The notes below the pieces were generated by a model that ran no database searches, was not told the DNA's origin, and was given only the letters and a program-made list of their open reading frames with translations. Below, one piece after another: positions 1 through 7,529 of a stretch of DNA of 36,133 nt; position 1 is the first letter of the stretch, and the number at the start of each line of letters is the position of its first letter. Made by a program: the position numbers and the translations under genes. The stretch is from Deltaproteobacteria bacterium (lineage in GTDB: Bacteria; Myxococcota_A; Polyangia; Haliangiales; Haliangiaceae): positions 1 to 36,133 of the forward strand of contig JAIOQA010000280.1 of NCBI GenBank assembly GCA_021413675.1, written 5' to 3'.

Positions 1-145
1 CAGGCGCGGTGGCCGCGCCGTCCGCCGGAGCCTCGGGCGCACCGGCGGCGGGCGCCGGGGTGGGCTGCGCCTGCGCGGTACCAGCGCAGAAGGCGGCGAA
101 CAGGATGGATGACAGAATCGTCGTGGTCTGGCTTCGCTTCAGCAT
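1..145 (-). CDS. N-terminus of a secreted Ala/Pro-rich protein (partial)
   Basis: Only the first 48 codons are inside the window; the gene runs off the left edge. The ATG at 145-143 (minus strand) is followed by a signal peptide: basic start MLKRSQ, a hydrophobic core ILSSILFAAFCA, and an AQA-Q cleavage site near residue 26. An Ala/Pro-rich stretch follows (QPTPAPAAGAPEAPADG), typical of a linker in an exported protein. No catalytic domain is visible, so no function can be given. The gene is divergent from the membrane protein at 417, and a perfect 8-bp inverted repeat lies about 45 bp upstream of its start. Confidence 0.7.
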   Translation of the reverse strand, partial: MLKRSQTTTILSSILFAAFCAGTAQAQPTPAPAAGAPEAPADGAATAP

Positions 146-187
146 CTTCTTGACGCCACTCTCGTCGCTGTATGTGGCGGCTGGGTG

Positions 188-207
188 ACACGAGGGTGAC
201 CTCGTGT
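188..207. promoter_or_regulatory. Perfect 8-bp inverted repeat in a divergent intergenic region
   Basis: ACACGAGG (188-195) and CCTCGTGT (200-207) are perfect inverted copies separated by GTGA. The repeat lies between the divergent genes starting at 145 (-) and 417 (+). It could be an operator for a dimeric regulator or a hairpin in a 5' leader. The rest of the 271-bp gap (146-416) shows no gene I can support. A 69-codon frame at 172-381 looks like chance. Confidence 0.35.
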
Positions 208-416
208 TGCGGCCTTTCGTCACTGCAGATCGGGCGAGATCCGGCGCAGCTGCCGCGTCGACACCATCCGGTGGCCCCAGCTTGGATCGCCTGTGTATCG
301 CGCATGTGGCAGGAATCGCTCGGGTGTTGTCGCGGTCCGGGAGGTCGAGTGATTGCCCGTCGAAATCCCGCGACGGGGTAGATCCGCTCCGGGGCGCGGT
401 GCGTTCTCCCACTTCC

Positions 417-1466
417 ATGAGCATCGGTTTCGGTGACCACGAGGGATTTCATCGCGCCGCGATCGCCATGACGGTCGCCGGTGCGGCCGCGGGCGCCGGC
501 GCCCAGGTCGTGGGCCTGTCGCCCATCATCGCCGGCGGCCTCGGCGCCATGGCCGGCGCGCTGTGGGCCGAGCGACCGCAGCGCGGCGCCCTGATGGCAG
601 CGCGGATCGCGATGACCGCCGCCGGGCTCGGCATCGCGCTCGCGTTCCGCCCCGCGCTGCAGCTGTGGATGGTCGCGGTCGTGATCGCCTCGGCGCTGGC
701 GCTCGGCCGCGGCGCGAAGGCCTGGCTCCTGGCCTCGGCGGTCGGCGTGATCGCGATCGCCGCTGGCGGGTTCGCCGCGATGCGCATCGCCGGCGCCGCC
801 GAGACCGCGTCGTGGCCGGGCTGGATCACGATGGCGGTCGCGGGCGCCGCGATGGGCCTGACCTCGGTCGTCGCGCTGGTCCCGACCCGCGTCGCGGTCG
901 AGCGCGATCCGGTGCTCGCGGCCATGCGCGCGCTGCCCGCCACCGTCGACGCCGAGATCGCCGACCTCGCGCGCCAGGGCGCGCGGGTCTGGCACGAGGT
1001 CAAGCAGCGCGTGCCGGCGACCGACGGCGGCCGCGCGCTGGTGAAGGATGGCGTGCTGCGCCTGGTCGAGGTCGCGAAACGCTCCGAGCGCATCCCCACC
1101 GATCTGGCGGCGTCGACCGCCAAGGTCAGCGCGCGCATCGACGAGCTCGACGCGCGGATCGCGGCGGCGACCGACGAGATCGCCCGCACCCAGTACGGCG
1201 AGGCCCGCGGCGCCCTCGACGATCAGCGCCGCTACCTCGCCGGCATCGGCACCGCGCGCGAGCGCATGGTCGCGCGCATGCACAACTACCTCGCGGCGCT
1301 CGAGAAGTTCCGCCTCGCGGTGGTCAGCCTCGAGACCGCCGCGACCGCCCGGGCAGCCGCCGACGCGCGGCCGGCGCTGACCGCGGTCGCCGAGATCGGC
1401 GCCGACCTCGAGAGCTGCGGCCAGGCGCTGGCCGAGCTCGAGGCGCCCGCTGCGCTCACGGCCTGA
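417..1466 (+). CDS. Polytopic membrane protein with cytoplasmic helical tail (unknown)
   Basis: This is a 349-residue protein of no family I recognise. Residues about 13-156 form roughly five or six hydrophobic Ala/Gly/Val-rich segments, probably transmembrane helices. Residues about 165-349 are charged, Ala-rich and helical (for example ARIAAATDEIARTQYGEA), consistent with a coiled coil. The reading frame is open back to 204, but that leader is Arg/Ser-rich, so the start is placed at ATG 417, just before the first membrane segment. No ribosome-binding site is obvious there. A scaffold or sensor role is possible but unsupported. Confidence 0.65.
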   Translation: MSIGFGDHEGFHRAAIAMTVAGAAAGAGAQVVGLSPIIAGGLGAMAGALWAERPQRGALMAARIAMTAAGLGIALAFRPALQLWMVAVVIASALALGRGAKAWLLASAVGVIAIAAGGFAAMRIAGAAETASWPGWITMAVAGAAMGLTSVVALVPTRVAVERDPVLAAMRALPATVDAEIADLARQGARVWHEVKQRVPATDGGRALVKDGVLRLVEVAKRSERIPTDLAASTAKVSARIDELDARIAAATDEIARTQYGEARGALDDQRRYLAGIGTARERMVARMHNYLAALEKFRLAVVSLETAATARAAADARPALTAVAEIGADLESCGQALAELEAPAALTA

Positions 1467-1604
1467 TCTGACTCGCGCGTCGACGATGGTTTGCCAGCGC
1501 ACGGATGCACGAACGCAGGTTCGATCGATCCGCGCCCGACGCTCCTGAGGAGACCGAAGGTCGCCGGCTCCGGTGTAACCGCGGCCGGGGCATCGCGCAC
1601 TTTC

Positions 1605-1613
1605 TGATACGCT
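1605..1613 (+). promoter_or_regulatory. Candidate extended -10 for the TPR gene
   Basis: TGATACGCT matches the extended -10 pattern TGnTAnnnT. Transcription would begin near 1620, giving a very short leader that still includes the AGGAGG at 1626-1631. No convincing -35 is seen. Confidence 0.35.
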
Positions 1614-1636
1614 CGCTGCGTCACCAGGAGGCTGCC

Positions 1637-2551
1637 GTGCTGCATCGCAGGTTTCGATCGATCCTCGCCGCCGCGCTCGCCCTCGGGCTCGCGGCTTCCG
1701 CTGTCCCGGCGTCGGCCGGCAACGACGCCGGCGCGCTCTATCGCCAGGGCATGGCGTACAAGACCCAGGGCAAGGACGACCAGGCCATCGCCGCGTTCGA
1801 GCAGGCGGTCGCCGCCGATCCGAAGCACGGCATGGCCTGGGGCTCCCTCGGCCATCTCTACAAGAAGAAGAAGGATTTCACCAAGGCGATCGCCGCCTAC
1901 GAGAAGGCCGCGGAGCTCATGCCCAAGGAGGGCGTGATCTGGGCCAACCTCGGCATGGCCTACTACCGCGAGAAGCGCGTCGACGACGCGCTCACCGCGC
2001 TCGAGAAGGCGTGCAAGCTGCTGCCGAAGGACGCCGAGATCCGCGCCAACCTCGGCACGATCAAGCGCCAGAAGGGCGACACGCCCGGCGCGATCGCGCA
2101 GCTCGAGATCGCGGTCAAGCTCGCGCCCGGCGAGGCGACGTACCAGTCGAACCTCGGCGTCGCGTACCGCACCGCCAACCGCCTCGACGACGCGATCGGC
2201 GCGTTCCAGAAGGCGATCGCGATCGCGCCCAACGAGGCCGACTACCACTTCAACCTGGCGGTCGTGTACCGGCGCCAGGAAGAGGTCGACAAGGCCGTGC
2301 CCGAGTACGAGAAGGCCGTGGCGCTGGCGCCCGACAAGGCCGACGCCTGGTACGACCTCGGCTACATGTACAAGCTCAACCACGACCAGGACAAGGCGAT
2401 CGAGGCGTTCAACACGTACCTCGAGCTGACCAAGGGCAAGGACAAGGAAGCCGATGGCCGGGTCGAGCAGGAGATCCAGTCGATGGGCGGCACGCCGGTG
2501 ACCGCGCCCAAGCCCGACGCCAAGCCCAAGCCGAAGCCCAAGCACAAGTAG
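1637..2551 (+). CDS. Secreted tetratricopeptide-repeat protein
   Basis: This is a 304-residue protein with a signal peptide and then tandem TPR units almost to the end. The start is GTG 1637, because AGGAGG sits 5 nt upstream and the signal peptide (LHRRFRS, core ILAAALALGLAASA, then PASAG) begins there; the frame itself is open from 1505. About seven 34-residue repeats carry TPR signatures such as GMAWGSLGHLYKKKKDFTKA and DAWYDLGYMYKLNHDQDKA. The C-terminus is a Lys/Pro tail (KPDAKPKPKPKHK). TPR proteins are protein-interaction scaffolds, and this one should act in the periplasm. Its partner is unknown. It converges on radA across a tandem hairpin. Confidence 0.88.
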   Translation: MLHRRFRSILAAALALGLAASAVPASAGNDAGALYRQGMAYKTQGKDDQAIAAFEQAVAADPKHGMAWGSLGHLYKKKKDFTKAIAAYEKAAELMPKEGVIWANLGMAYYREKRVDDALTALEKACKLLPKDAEIRANLGTIKRQKGDTPGAIAQLEIAVKLAPGEATYQSNLGVAYRTANRLDDAIGAFQKAIAIAPNEADYHFNLAVVYRRQEEVDKAVPEYEKAVALAPDKADAWYDLGYMYKLNHDQDKAIEAFNTYLELTKGKDKEADGRVEQEIQSMGGTPVTAPKPDAKPKPKPKHK

Positions 2552-2614
2552 CGGGCTGTCCGGGTTCCGGACGGCTGCGGGCGGTCCGGGTTCCGGACGG
2601 CTGCGAGCGGTCCC
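2551..2614. terminator. Tandem 26-bp repeat with two hairpins between convergent genes
   Basis: Two 26-bp units (2551-2576 and 2577-2602) differ at one base, and a third partial unit follows. Each contains GTCCGG-GTT-CCGGAC, a perfect 6-bp stem with a 3-nt loop (2558-2572 and 2584-2598). They fill the gap between the TPR gene (+) and radA (-), so they may act as a bidirectional terminator, although there is no T-tract. The same palindrome recurs elsewhere in the window. Confidence 0.5.
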
Positions 2615-2616
2615 GA

Positions 2617-3999
2617 CTACAGCGCGGCGATCGCCGCGGACAGCCGGTCGACGGCGACCAGCTCGAGGCCCTTGGCCACGCCGGGCGCGAGCTGCGATCG
2701 ATTCTGGGTCGGCATGATGACCCGGGCGAAGCCGAGCTTGCGCGCCTCGGCGAGCCGGGCCTCGACCATCGCGACCGCGCGGATCTCGCCGGCCAGGCCG
2801 ACCTCGCCGAACACCGCGGTGCGCGCGTCGACCGCGCGGCCGCGCGCCGACGACGCGATCGCGCACGCGATGCCGAGATCGACCGCGGGCTCGGTCAGGC
2901 GCAGCCCGCCGGCGACGTTGACGAAGACGTCGGAGCCGAGCACGTCGCAGCCGGCGCGCTGGGCCAGCACCGCCAGCAAGAGCGCGACGCGGTTGCTGTC
3001 CACGCCGGCGGCGGTGCGGCGCCCGAACCCCGCGGCGGCCGGCGCGACCAACGCCTGGACCTCGACCAGGAGCGGCCGGGTGCCGTCGGCCGACGCGACG
3101 ACGATCGAGCCGGGCGCGCCCTCGGGCCGCTCGGCGAGCAAGAGCGCCGACGGGTTCGGGACCTCGACCAGGCCCTGGCCGCGCATCTCGAACACGCCGA
3201 TCTCCTGCGTCGAGCCGAAGCGGTTCTTGCGCGCGCGCACGATCCGGTAGGCGCTACCGCCCTCGGCCTCGATCTCGAGCACGGCGTCGACCAGGTGCTC
3301 GAGGGTCTTGGGCCCGGCCAGCGCGCCGTCCTTGGTGACGTGGCCGACCAGCACCGTCGGGATCGCGGTGCTCTTGGCGAACGCGCACAGCCGGCCGGCG
3401 CACTCGCGGACCTGCGCGAGCGAGCCCGGGATCGACTCGAGCGACGCGGTGTACATCGTCTGGATCGAGTCGACCGCGAGCACCGACGGCCGCGCGGCGC
3501 GGGCGTGGGCGATCACGCGATCGACGTCGGTCTCGGCGACCACCGAGATGCGATCGGTGGCGGCGCCGATCCGGCGCGCGCGCATCGCGGTCTGCGCGAC
3601 CGACTCCTCACCGGTCGCGTACAGCACCGAGGTGGCCCGGCGCGCGAGACCCGCGAGCATCTGCAGCAGCAGGGTCGACTTGCCGATGCCGGGCTCACCG
3701 CCGAGCAGCACCAGTGCGCCCGGCACCAGGCCGCCGCCGAGCACGCGATCGAGCTCGCCCAGGCCCGAGCCGAGCCGGGAGCTGCCGTCGAGCTCCGCGA
3801 CCTCGGACAGCTTCACCGGGGCCTGGCCATCGGTGGAGCCCGCCGAGCTCACGCGCGGCGGCTCGGCGCGCTCGACCTCCTCGACGAAGGTGTTCCACTC
3901 GCCGCAGGCCGGGCAGCGGCCGAGCCACTTGGCCTCGTCGTGGCCGCAGCTCCCGCACTTGTAGACGGAGCGCGGCTTGCCGGCCTTGGCCTTGGCCAT
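2617..3999 (-). CDS. radA: DNA repair protein RadA
   Basis: RadA is a RecA-like ATPase that drives branch migration of recombination intermediates in the cytoplasm. The 460-residue length is normal for the family. Domains in order: a zinc finger with C15-x2-C18 and C29-x2-C32; a RecA-type ATPase with Walker A GEPGIGKST (101-109) and a Walker B strand ending at D177; the RadA-specific KNRFGS motif (258-263); and a C-terminal Lon-protease-like domain with GGLRLTEPAVDLGIACAIAS. The motif KNRFGS separates it from RecA and DnaB. It lies 3 bp downstream of the outer-membrane barrel gene in the same direction, so it is probably co-transcribed with it. Confidence 0.97.
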   Translation of the reverse strand: MAKAKAGKPRSVYKCGSCGHDEAKWLGRCPACGEWNTFVEEVERAEPPRVSSAGSTDGQAPVKLSEVAELDGSSRLGSGLGELDRVLGGGLVPGALVLLGGEPGIGKSTLLLQMLAGLARRATSVLYATGEESVAQTAMRARRIGAATDRISVVAETDVDRVIAHARAARPSVLAVDSIQTMYTASLESIPGSLAQVRECAGRLCAFAKSTAIPTVLVGHVTKDGALAGPKTLEHLVDAVLEIEAEGGSAYRIVRARKNRFGSTQEIGVFEMRGQGLVEVPNPSALLLAERPEGAPGSIVVASADGTRPLLVEVQALVAPAAAGFGRRTAAGVDSNRVALLLAVLAQRAGCDVLGSDVFVNVAGGLRLTEPAVDLGIACAIASSARGRAVDARTAVFGEVGLAGEIRAVAMVEARLAEARKLGFARVIMPTQNRSQLAPGVAKGLELVAVDRLSAAIAAL

Positions 4000-4002
4000 G
4001 CC

Positions 4003-5841
4003 TCAGAACTTCAGGACGAGGCGGCTCTGGATCGTGTGCGCGGTCGAGCCGTCACCGATGTTGCCGGTGCCGAACTCGTTCGCGTCGTTGTGGGCCATGG
4101 CCGACAGCGGGAACAGCACGCCGTACGACAGGCCGGCGTAGAACGCGCCCGACGAGTAGCCGAGGTCGCCGTCGAACTCGATGCCGTACATCGAGCCGTT
4201 GCCGGGCGTCGCGACCGAGCGGGCCGCGAAGCTGGTGATGTTGGCGGCGCGGAACAGGAACGACTTCGACAGCGCGTACTCGAGCTTGGGCTTCACGTAG
4301 ATCGCGTTGGTCACCGAGCCGAGCAGCTCGCGGAACAGGATCAGGTCGACCTTGTAGTCCTTGTCGAAGATGAACTGCGACATGTTCGTGTCGGTCAGCT
4401 CCGGCAAGAGCCGCGCGTTGTTCACGTTGGTCACGCCGGGCACGGTGATCCACTTGCCGTCGGCGCCGCGGACCTGGCTGTCGTACTGATCGCCCGAGGC
4501 GTAGCCGGTCTCGACGCCGACCTTGAGCTTGCCGCCGAGCGCGCGATAGTTGAGCTTCGCGACGCCGCCGAACTGCCGGATGTCGACCGAGCCGGTCGGG
4601 CACTTGGGCTCGGTGTCCGCGCGGTCGGCGCAGAGATCGTCGATGTGCGCGACCGAGCCGAGCACCGCGACCGCCTCGGCCTCGAGCTCCCAGTTCTTCC
4701 AGCCGAGCTTGACCCACGGATCGAGGATGTACGTCTCGTAGGTGCGGCGGATGTAGGCGTCCGGGTCGGTCGTGCCGCCGACGGTGAAGCCGCTGGTGTC
4801 GTAGTCCCAGTCCTGCTTGCGCTGGCTGACGTACGCGCCGTAGTTGAGCGCGAGCGCGCCGCGATCGACCTCGTCCTTGAACTCGTTCGGCGTGTCGAGG
4901 CGCGACACCACGAGCGACCACTGGCTGACGTCGTCATTGTTGTCGAGGTTGAAGGCCTGGCCGCCCTGGCGCGCGGTGTCGCTGCCGAGCTGCGACGAGA
5001 CCAGGCGAGTCACCGGCCAGTCGGTCGCGATCATCGCGCGCAGGCGCGTGCCCGGGATCAGCGCGGCGAAGCTGAGCCGATCGACCGTGTCGCCGTAGTC
5101 GGCGTCGAGGTCGTAGCTGCCGGTGAACGGATCCTCGCCGCCGGCGTTGTGCATCATGCCGGTGCCCCACGCGTCGGGCATGCGGCCGAACTTCAGGAGG
5201 CCGAGCGGGGTCGCGACCTCGCCCCAGGCGCGCTTGACCGCGATCGAGTCGTGGCCGTCGTTGACGCCGGCGACCGGCGGGCTCTGGCCGCCCGAGAACG
5301 CGCCGAGCGGCAGGTCGCCGGGGCTCGTGTTGCCGTTCAGGTACGTGCCGGTCGGCGTCGAGCCGAGCACGACGTTGTCGAGAACATCGACCTGCATGTG
5401 GACCGCGGTGGTCTCGTCGATGTTGATCGTCGGCTCGAGGCGGACGCGCATGTTGGCGGCCTTGAGGCTGCCGCTGCACGCGCCGCTGACCGTCGCGGTG
5501 CAGCCGAGCGGCCGCGCGAACGGCGCGCCGCCGAGCGCGGGATCGTCGAGGAACCCGAGGTTGAAGTTCTTGAACCAGTTGGTGCGGAACCGCAGGTAGC
5601 CGTCCATCGTCAGCAGCTGCAGGCGCTTGCGGTGGCTCTTCGCCGGCGGCAGCGTCGGCGCGGTCGGCAGGAGGCCGGGCGTCTTGGGCGCCGCCTCGGC
5701 GACACCGGCCGGCTTCTGTTCCTCGCCACCCGCGCCGCCACCGCCACCGGGGAACGGCGTCGGTGCGGGCTGAGCGTTGGCGACGTTGGCCAGTGCGGCC
5801 AGCGAGGCCACCGCGAGGGGGATTGCGCGTCCGAGGTTCAT
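4003..5841 (-). CDS. Outer-membrane beta-barrel protein, TIGR04551-like
   Basis: This is a 612-residue exported protein. The start is ATG 5841, giving the signal peptide MNLGRAIPLAVASLAALANVANA-Q; a longer frame to 5862 adds seven residues before it. A Gly/Pro-rich linker follows (PFPGGGGGAGGEEQKP). The mature region is rich in alternating aromatic and polar strands (DGYLRFRTNWFKNFNLGF, RAWGEVATPLGLLKFGRMPD) and ends in LVLKF; a terminal Phe is the usual barrel insertion signal. The overall look, including the early YLRFRTNWF segment, resembles the myxobacterial TIGR04551 family, whose function I do not know. It lies behind a good promoter and is followed at 3 bp by radA. Confidence 0.75.
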   Translation of the reverse strand: MNLGRAIPLAVASLAALANVANAQPAPTPFPGGGGGAGGEEQKPAGVAEAAPKTPGLLPTAPTLPPAKSHRKRLQLLTMDGYLRFRTNWFKNFNLGFLDDPALGGAPFARPLGCTATVSGACSGSLKAANMRVRLEPTINIDETTAVHMQVDVLDNVVLGSTPTGTYLNGNTSPGDLPLGAFSGGQSPPVAGVNDGHDSIAVKRAWGEVATPLGLLKFGRMPDAWGTGMMHNAGGEDPFTGSYDLDADYGDTVDRLSFAALIPGTRLRAMIATDWPVTRLVSSQLGSDTARQGGQAFNLDNNDDVSQWSLVVSRLDTPNEFKDEVDRGALALNYGAYVSQRKQDWDYDTSGFTVGGTTDPDAYIRRTYETYILDPWVKLGWKNWELEAEAVAVLGSVAHIDDLCADRADTEPKCPTGSVDIRQFGGVAKLNYRALGGKLKVGVETGYASGDQYDSQVRGADGKWITVPGVTNVNNARLLPELTDTNMSQFIFDKDYKVDLILFRELLGSVTNAIYVKPKLEYALSKSFLFRAANITSFAARSVATPGNGSMYGIEFDGDLGYSSGAFYAGLSYGVLFPLSAMAHNDANEFGTGNIGDGSTAHTIQSRLVLKF

Positions 5842-5923
5842 CGACAGCTCCAGGCGGCCCACGACAGGCTCAGTAAGACTCAGAAAAGACGAGGGAAATC
5901 AGAAAGGGCCGAAAGGCGGGCGG

Positions 5924-5953
5924 ACTATATAGGGCGGCTTTGCCCAAGGTCAA
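5924..5953 (-). promoter_or_regulatory. Sigma-70-type promoter of the barrel-radA operon
   Basis: On the minus strand, TTGACC (5953-5948) is followed after 16 nt by TATATA (5931-5926); TATAGT at 18 nt is an alternative. This is close to the housekeeping consensus and stands out in GC-rich DNA. The predicted transcript start near 5918 gives a leader of about 75 nt before the ATG at 5841. Confidence 0.65.
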
Positions 5954-6103
5954 TTCGCCGGCGCCCTCGAAGCGCGGCGGTGTTCGCGGGAAGTTCGCGT
6001 CACGCACCTGGGGGAGGGTATGGTCCATGCGATGCCGTTGGACGACAGTGCGGGCAACCCCGTTGCCCGGCGCGTGGCCGAATCCGCGATGCAACCGAGC
6101 TGG

Positions 6104-6871
6104 ATGAACGGCAGGTTCTGGATCGGCGGGTTGCTCGCCGCGCTCGCCGCGTGTGGTCCGGCGTTCCGCGCCGATGGCCCGGCGGCCCACGCCGACGGCC
6201 CGGTGCGCCGGCCGGTCGCGCGCACCACGGCGCAGGTGCGCGGCGTGCTCGTCGGCGAGATGTGCCCGACCGCGGCCGCCGGCCGCCCCGGGATCGCGCC
6301 GCTGTTCACCCACGATCTCGACTGGAGCGACGATCCCGACGAGGCCGCCGAGCCGCTGGCGCGCGGCGCCGCGTGCGTGGCGGCGCAGCACGGTTGTGGC
6401 CTCGCGATCGCGCCGGTCGTGCCCGGTCGCGATGCGTACAGCGAGCTGGCCGAGCTGCCCGCCGCGGTCACCGGCACGGTCTGCGTCGCGGGCGATGCGA
6501 TCGCGGTCGACATCGACGGTGACGGCGCGGTCGAGACCTACGCGCTCGGGCAGTTCCTCGACCCCGTGCGCGCGCCGGCCGACGAGATCACCGCGTCGCC
6601 GGCCACCGTCGCGCCGTGCAAGGGCCGCTTCGCGTGGTTCGATGCCCGGGTCGACAGCGGCGCCGAGCCCGGCGCGGCGCCCGATCCGCGCTTCGCGATC
6701 TCGATCGACATCATCGGGGTCGTCGATCTCGACGGCGATGGCCGGCGCGAGCTGGTGGTCGCGTTTCGCTCGCCCGACCACCGCAGCCTGGTGGTCTACA
6801 GCGCGACCTCGACGCCGGCGCGGCTCGAGCGCGTCGGCGAGGCCGTGCCGTGGGATCCCGCGGGCAACTGA
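6104..6871 (+). CDS. Lipoprotein with FG-GAP/VCBS-like Asp motifs
   Basis: This is a 255-residue predicted lipoprotein. The start at ATG 6104 gives MNGRFWIGGLLAALAAC with lipobox LAAC and the modified Cys at residue 17. Upstream in-frame starts exist at 6020 (just after a GGGGAGGG stretch), 6032 (7 nt after TATGGT) and 6089; these would add up to 28 residues. The mature protein carries VDIDGDGAVETYALG and VDLDGDGRRELVVAF, the DxDGDG calcium-binding loop plus hydrophobic strand of FG-GAP/VCBS repeats found in beta-propeller proteins. The +2 residue is Gly, so outer-membrane location is expected. The ligand is unknown. The exported protein at 29852 carries the same motif type. Confidence 0.75.
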   Translation: MNGRFWIGGLLAALAACGPAFRADGPAAHADGPVRRPVARTTAQVRGVLVGEMCPTAAAGRPGIAPLFTHDLDWSDDPDEAAEPLARGAACVAAQHGCGLAIAPVVPGRDAYSELAELPAAVTGTVCVAGDAIAVDIDGDGAVETYALGQFLDPVRAPADEITASPATVAPCKGRFAWFDARVDSGAEPGAAPDPRFAISIDIIGVVDLDGDGRRELVVAFRSPDHRSLVVYSATSTPARLERVGEAVPWDPAGN

Positions 6872-6899
6872 CGCGCTGACCGTGTGATCGGGCGCCGCG

Positions 6900-7400
6900 C
6901 TAGCGCGGCAGGGTCGGGCAGGGCGGGCACGTTGCGGGCGCCGAGCCGCGCCCGAACATCAGCGCGCCCAGCACCATCCCGACGGTGAGCGCGGTCGCGA
7001 CCAGCAGCGCCGGCAACACCCACGCGCGCGGCTGCGGCGCGGCCACCGGGGCGCCGACCGCCGGCGTGCGCAGCACCTCGCGCACCGCGCTCGGATCCTT
7101 GCGCGGCGCGCCCGGCGTCGTCGGCAGCTGCTCGAACCAGCGCTCGGCGTCGGCGGCGGCGGGAGACGGCGGCAGCGGCGCCGGCGTCGGCTCGATCGGC
7201 ACCTTGTCGAGCCGCTGGGTCATCGCGGTCTCGCTCGTGGCATCGGCGCGGCGACCGGGCCGCGCCCCCACCAGCGGCGTCGCCGGGAGCCGCGGCGCCG
7301 ACGGCAGGCGCGGCGCCGCCGGCGTGCGCGACCCCCTGGTCGGATCGGGTTTGGTCGGCGTGGCCGAGACGGAGTCCTGGGGATTGCGACGGCGGGGCAT
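6900..7400 (-). CDS. Small Pro-rich protein with a C-terminal membrane anchor
   Basis: This is a 166-residue protein I cannot place in a family. It starts at ATG 7400 (MPRRRNPQDSVSATPTK). About 110 polar, Pro/Ala/Arg-rich residues of low complexity lead to one hydrophobic segment near the C-terminus (WVLPALLVATALTVGMVLGA), and a short tail contains two Cys in a CPPC arrangement (ATCPPCPTLPR). The likely topology is a single-pass, tail-anchored membrane protein. The frame is also open to 7445. It lies between oppositely oriented lipoprotein genes, converging on the one at 6104 and diverging from the one at 7530. Confidence 0.55.
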   Translation of the reverse strand: MPRRRNPQDSVSATPTKPDPTRGSRTPAAPRLPSAPRLPATPLVGARPGRRADATSETAMTQRLDKVPIEPTPAPLPPSPAAADAERWFEQLPTTPGAPRKDPSAVREVLRTPAVGAPVAAPQPRAWVLPALLVATALTVGMVLGALMFGRGSAPATCPPCPTLPR

Positions 7401-7515
7401 ACAGCGGGTCGTACACGCGCCCACAGCGCGAGCTGGACGCACCATTATCGCGCGTCTCGAGGTCGCTCGTCATCCCCGTGGTGCGCATCACGACGGGGCA
7501 ACCGGACCGCGGGCG

Positions 7516-7521
7516 TATGAT
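7516..7521 (+). promoter_or_regulatory. -10-like hexamer 8 nt before the start codon (leaderless?)
   Basis: TATGAT ends 8 nt upstream of ATG 7530, and no Shine-Dalgarno sequence lies between them. Transcription would begin at or next to the start codon. No clear -35 is seen. Confidence 0.4.
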
Positions 7522-7529
7522 GCTGGCCT

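Noticed and set aside
172..381. 69-codon open frame in the 146-416 gap
   Set aside because: It has no ribosome-binding site and no recognisable domain, and its composition looks random. It also crosses the inverted repeat.
204..416. Longer N-terminus of the membrane protein at 417
   Set aside because: The extra 71 residues are Arg/Ser-rich and unlike the rest. ATG 417 begins just before the first membrane segment.
2011..6522. 1503-codon open frame on the plus strand
   Set aside because: It runs antisense through radA and the outer-membrane barrel, which have clear motifs. The product is Arg/Asp/Gly-rich low complexity, as expected for a shadow frame in GC-rich DNA.
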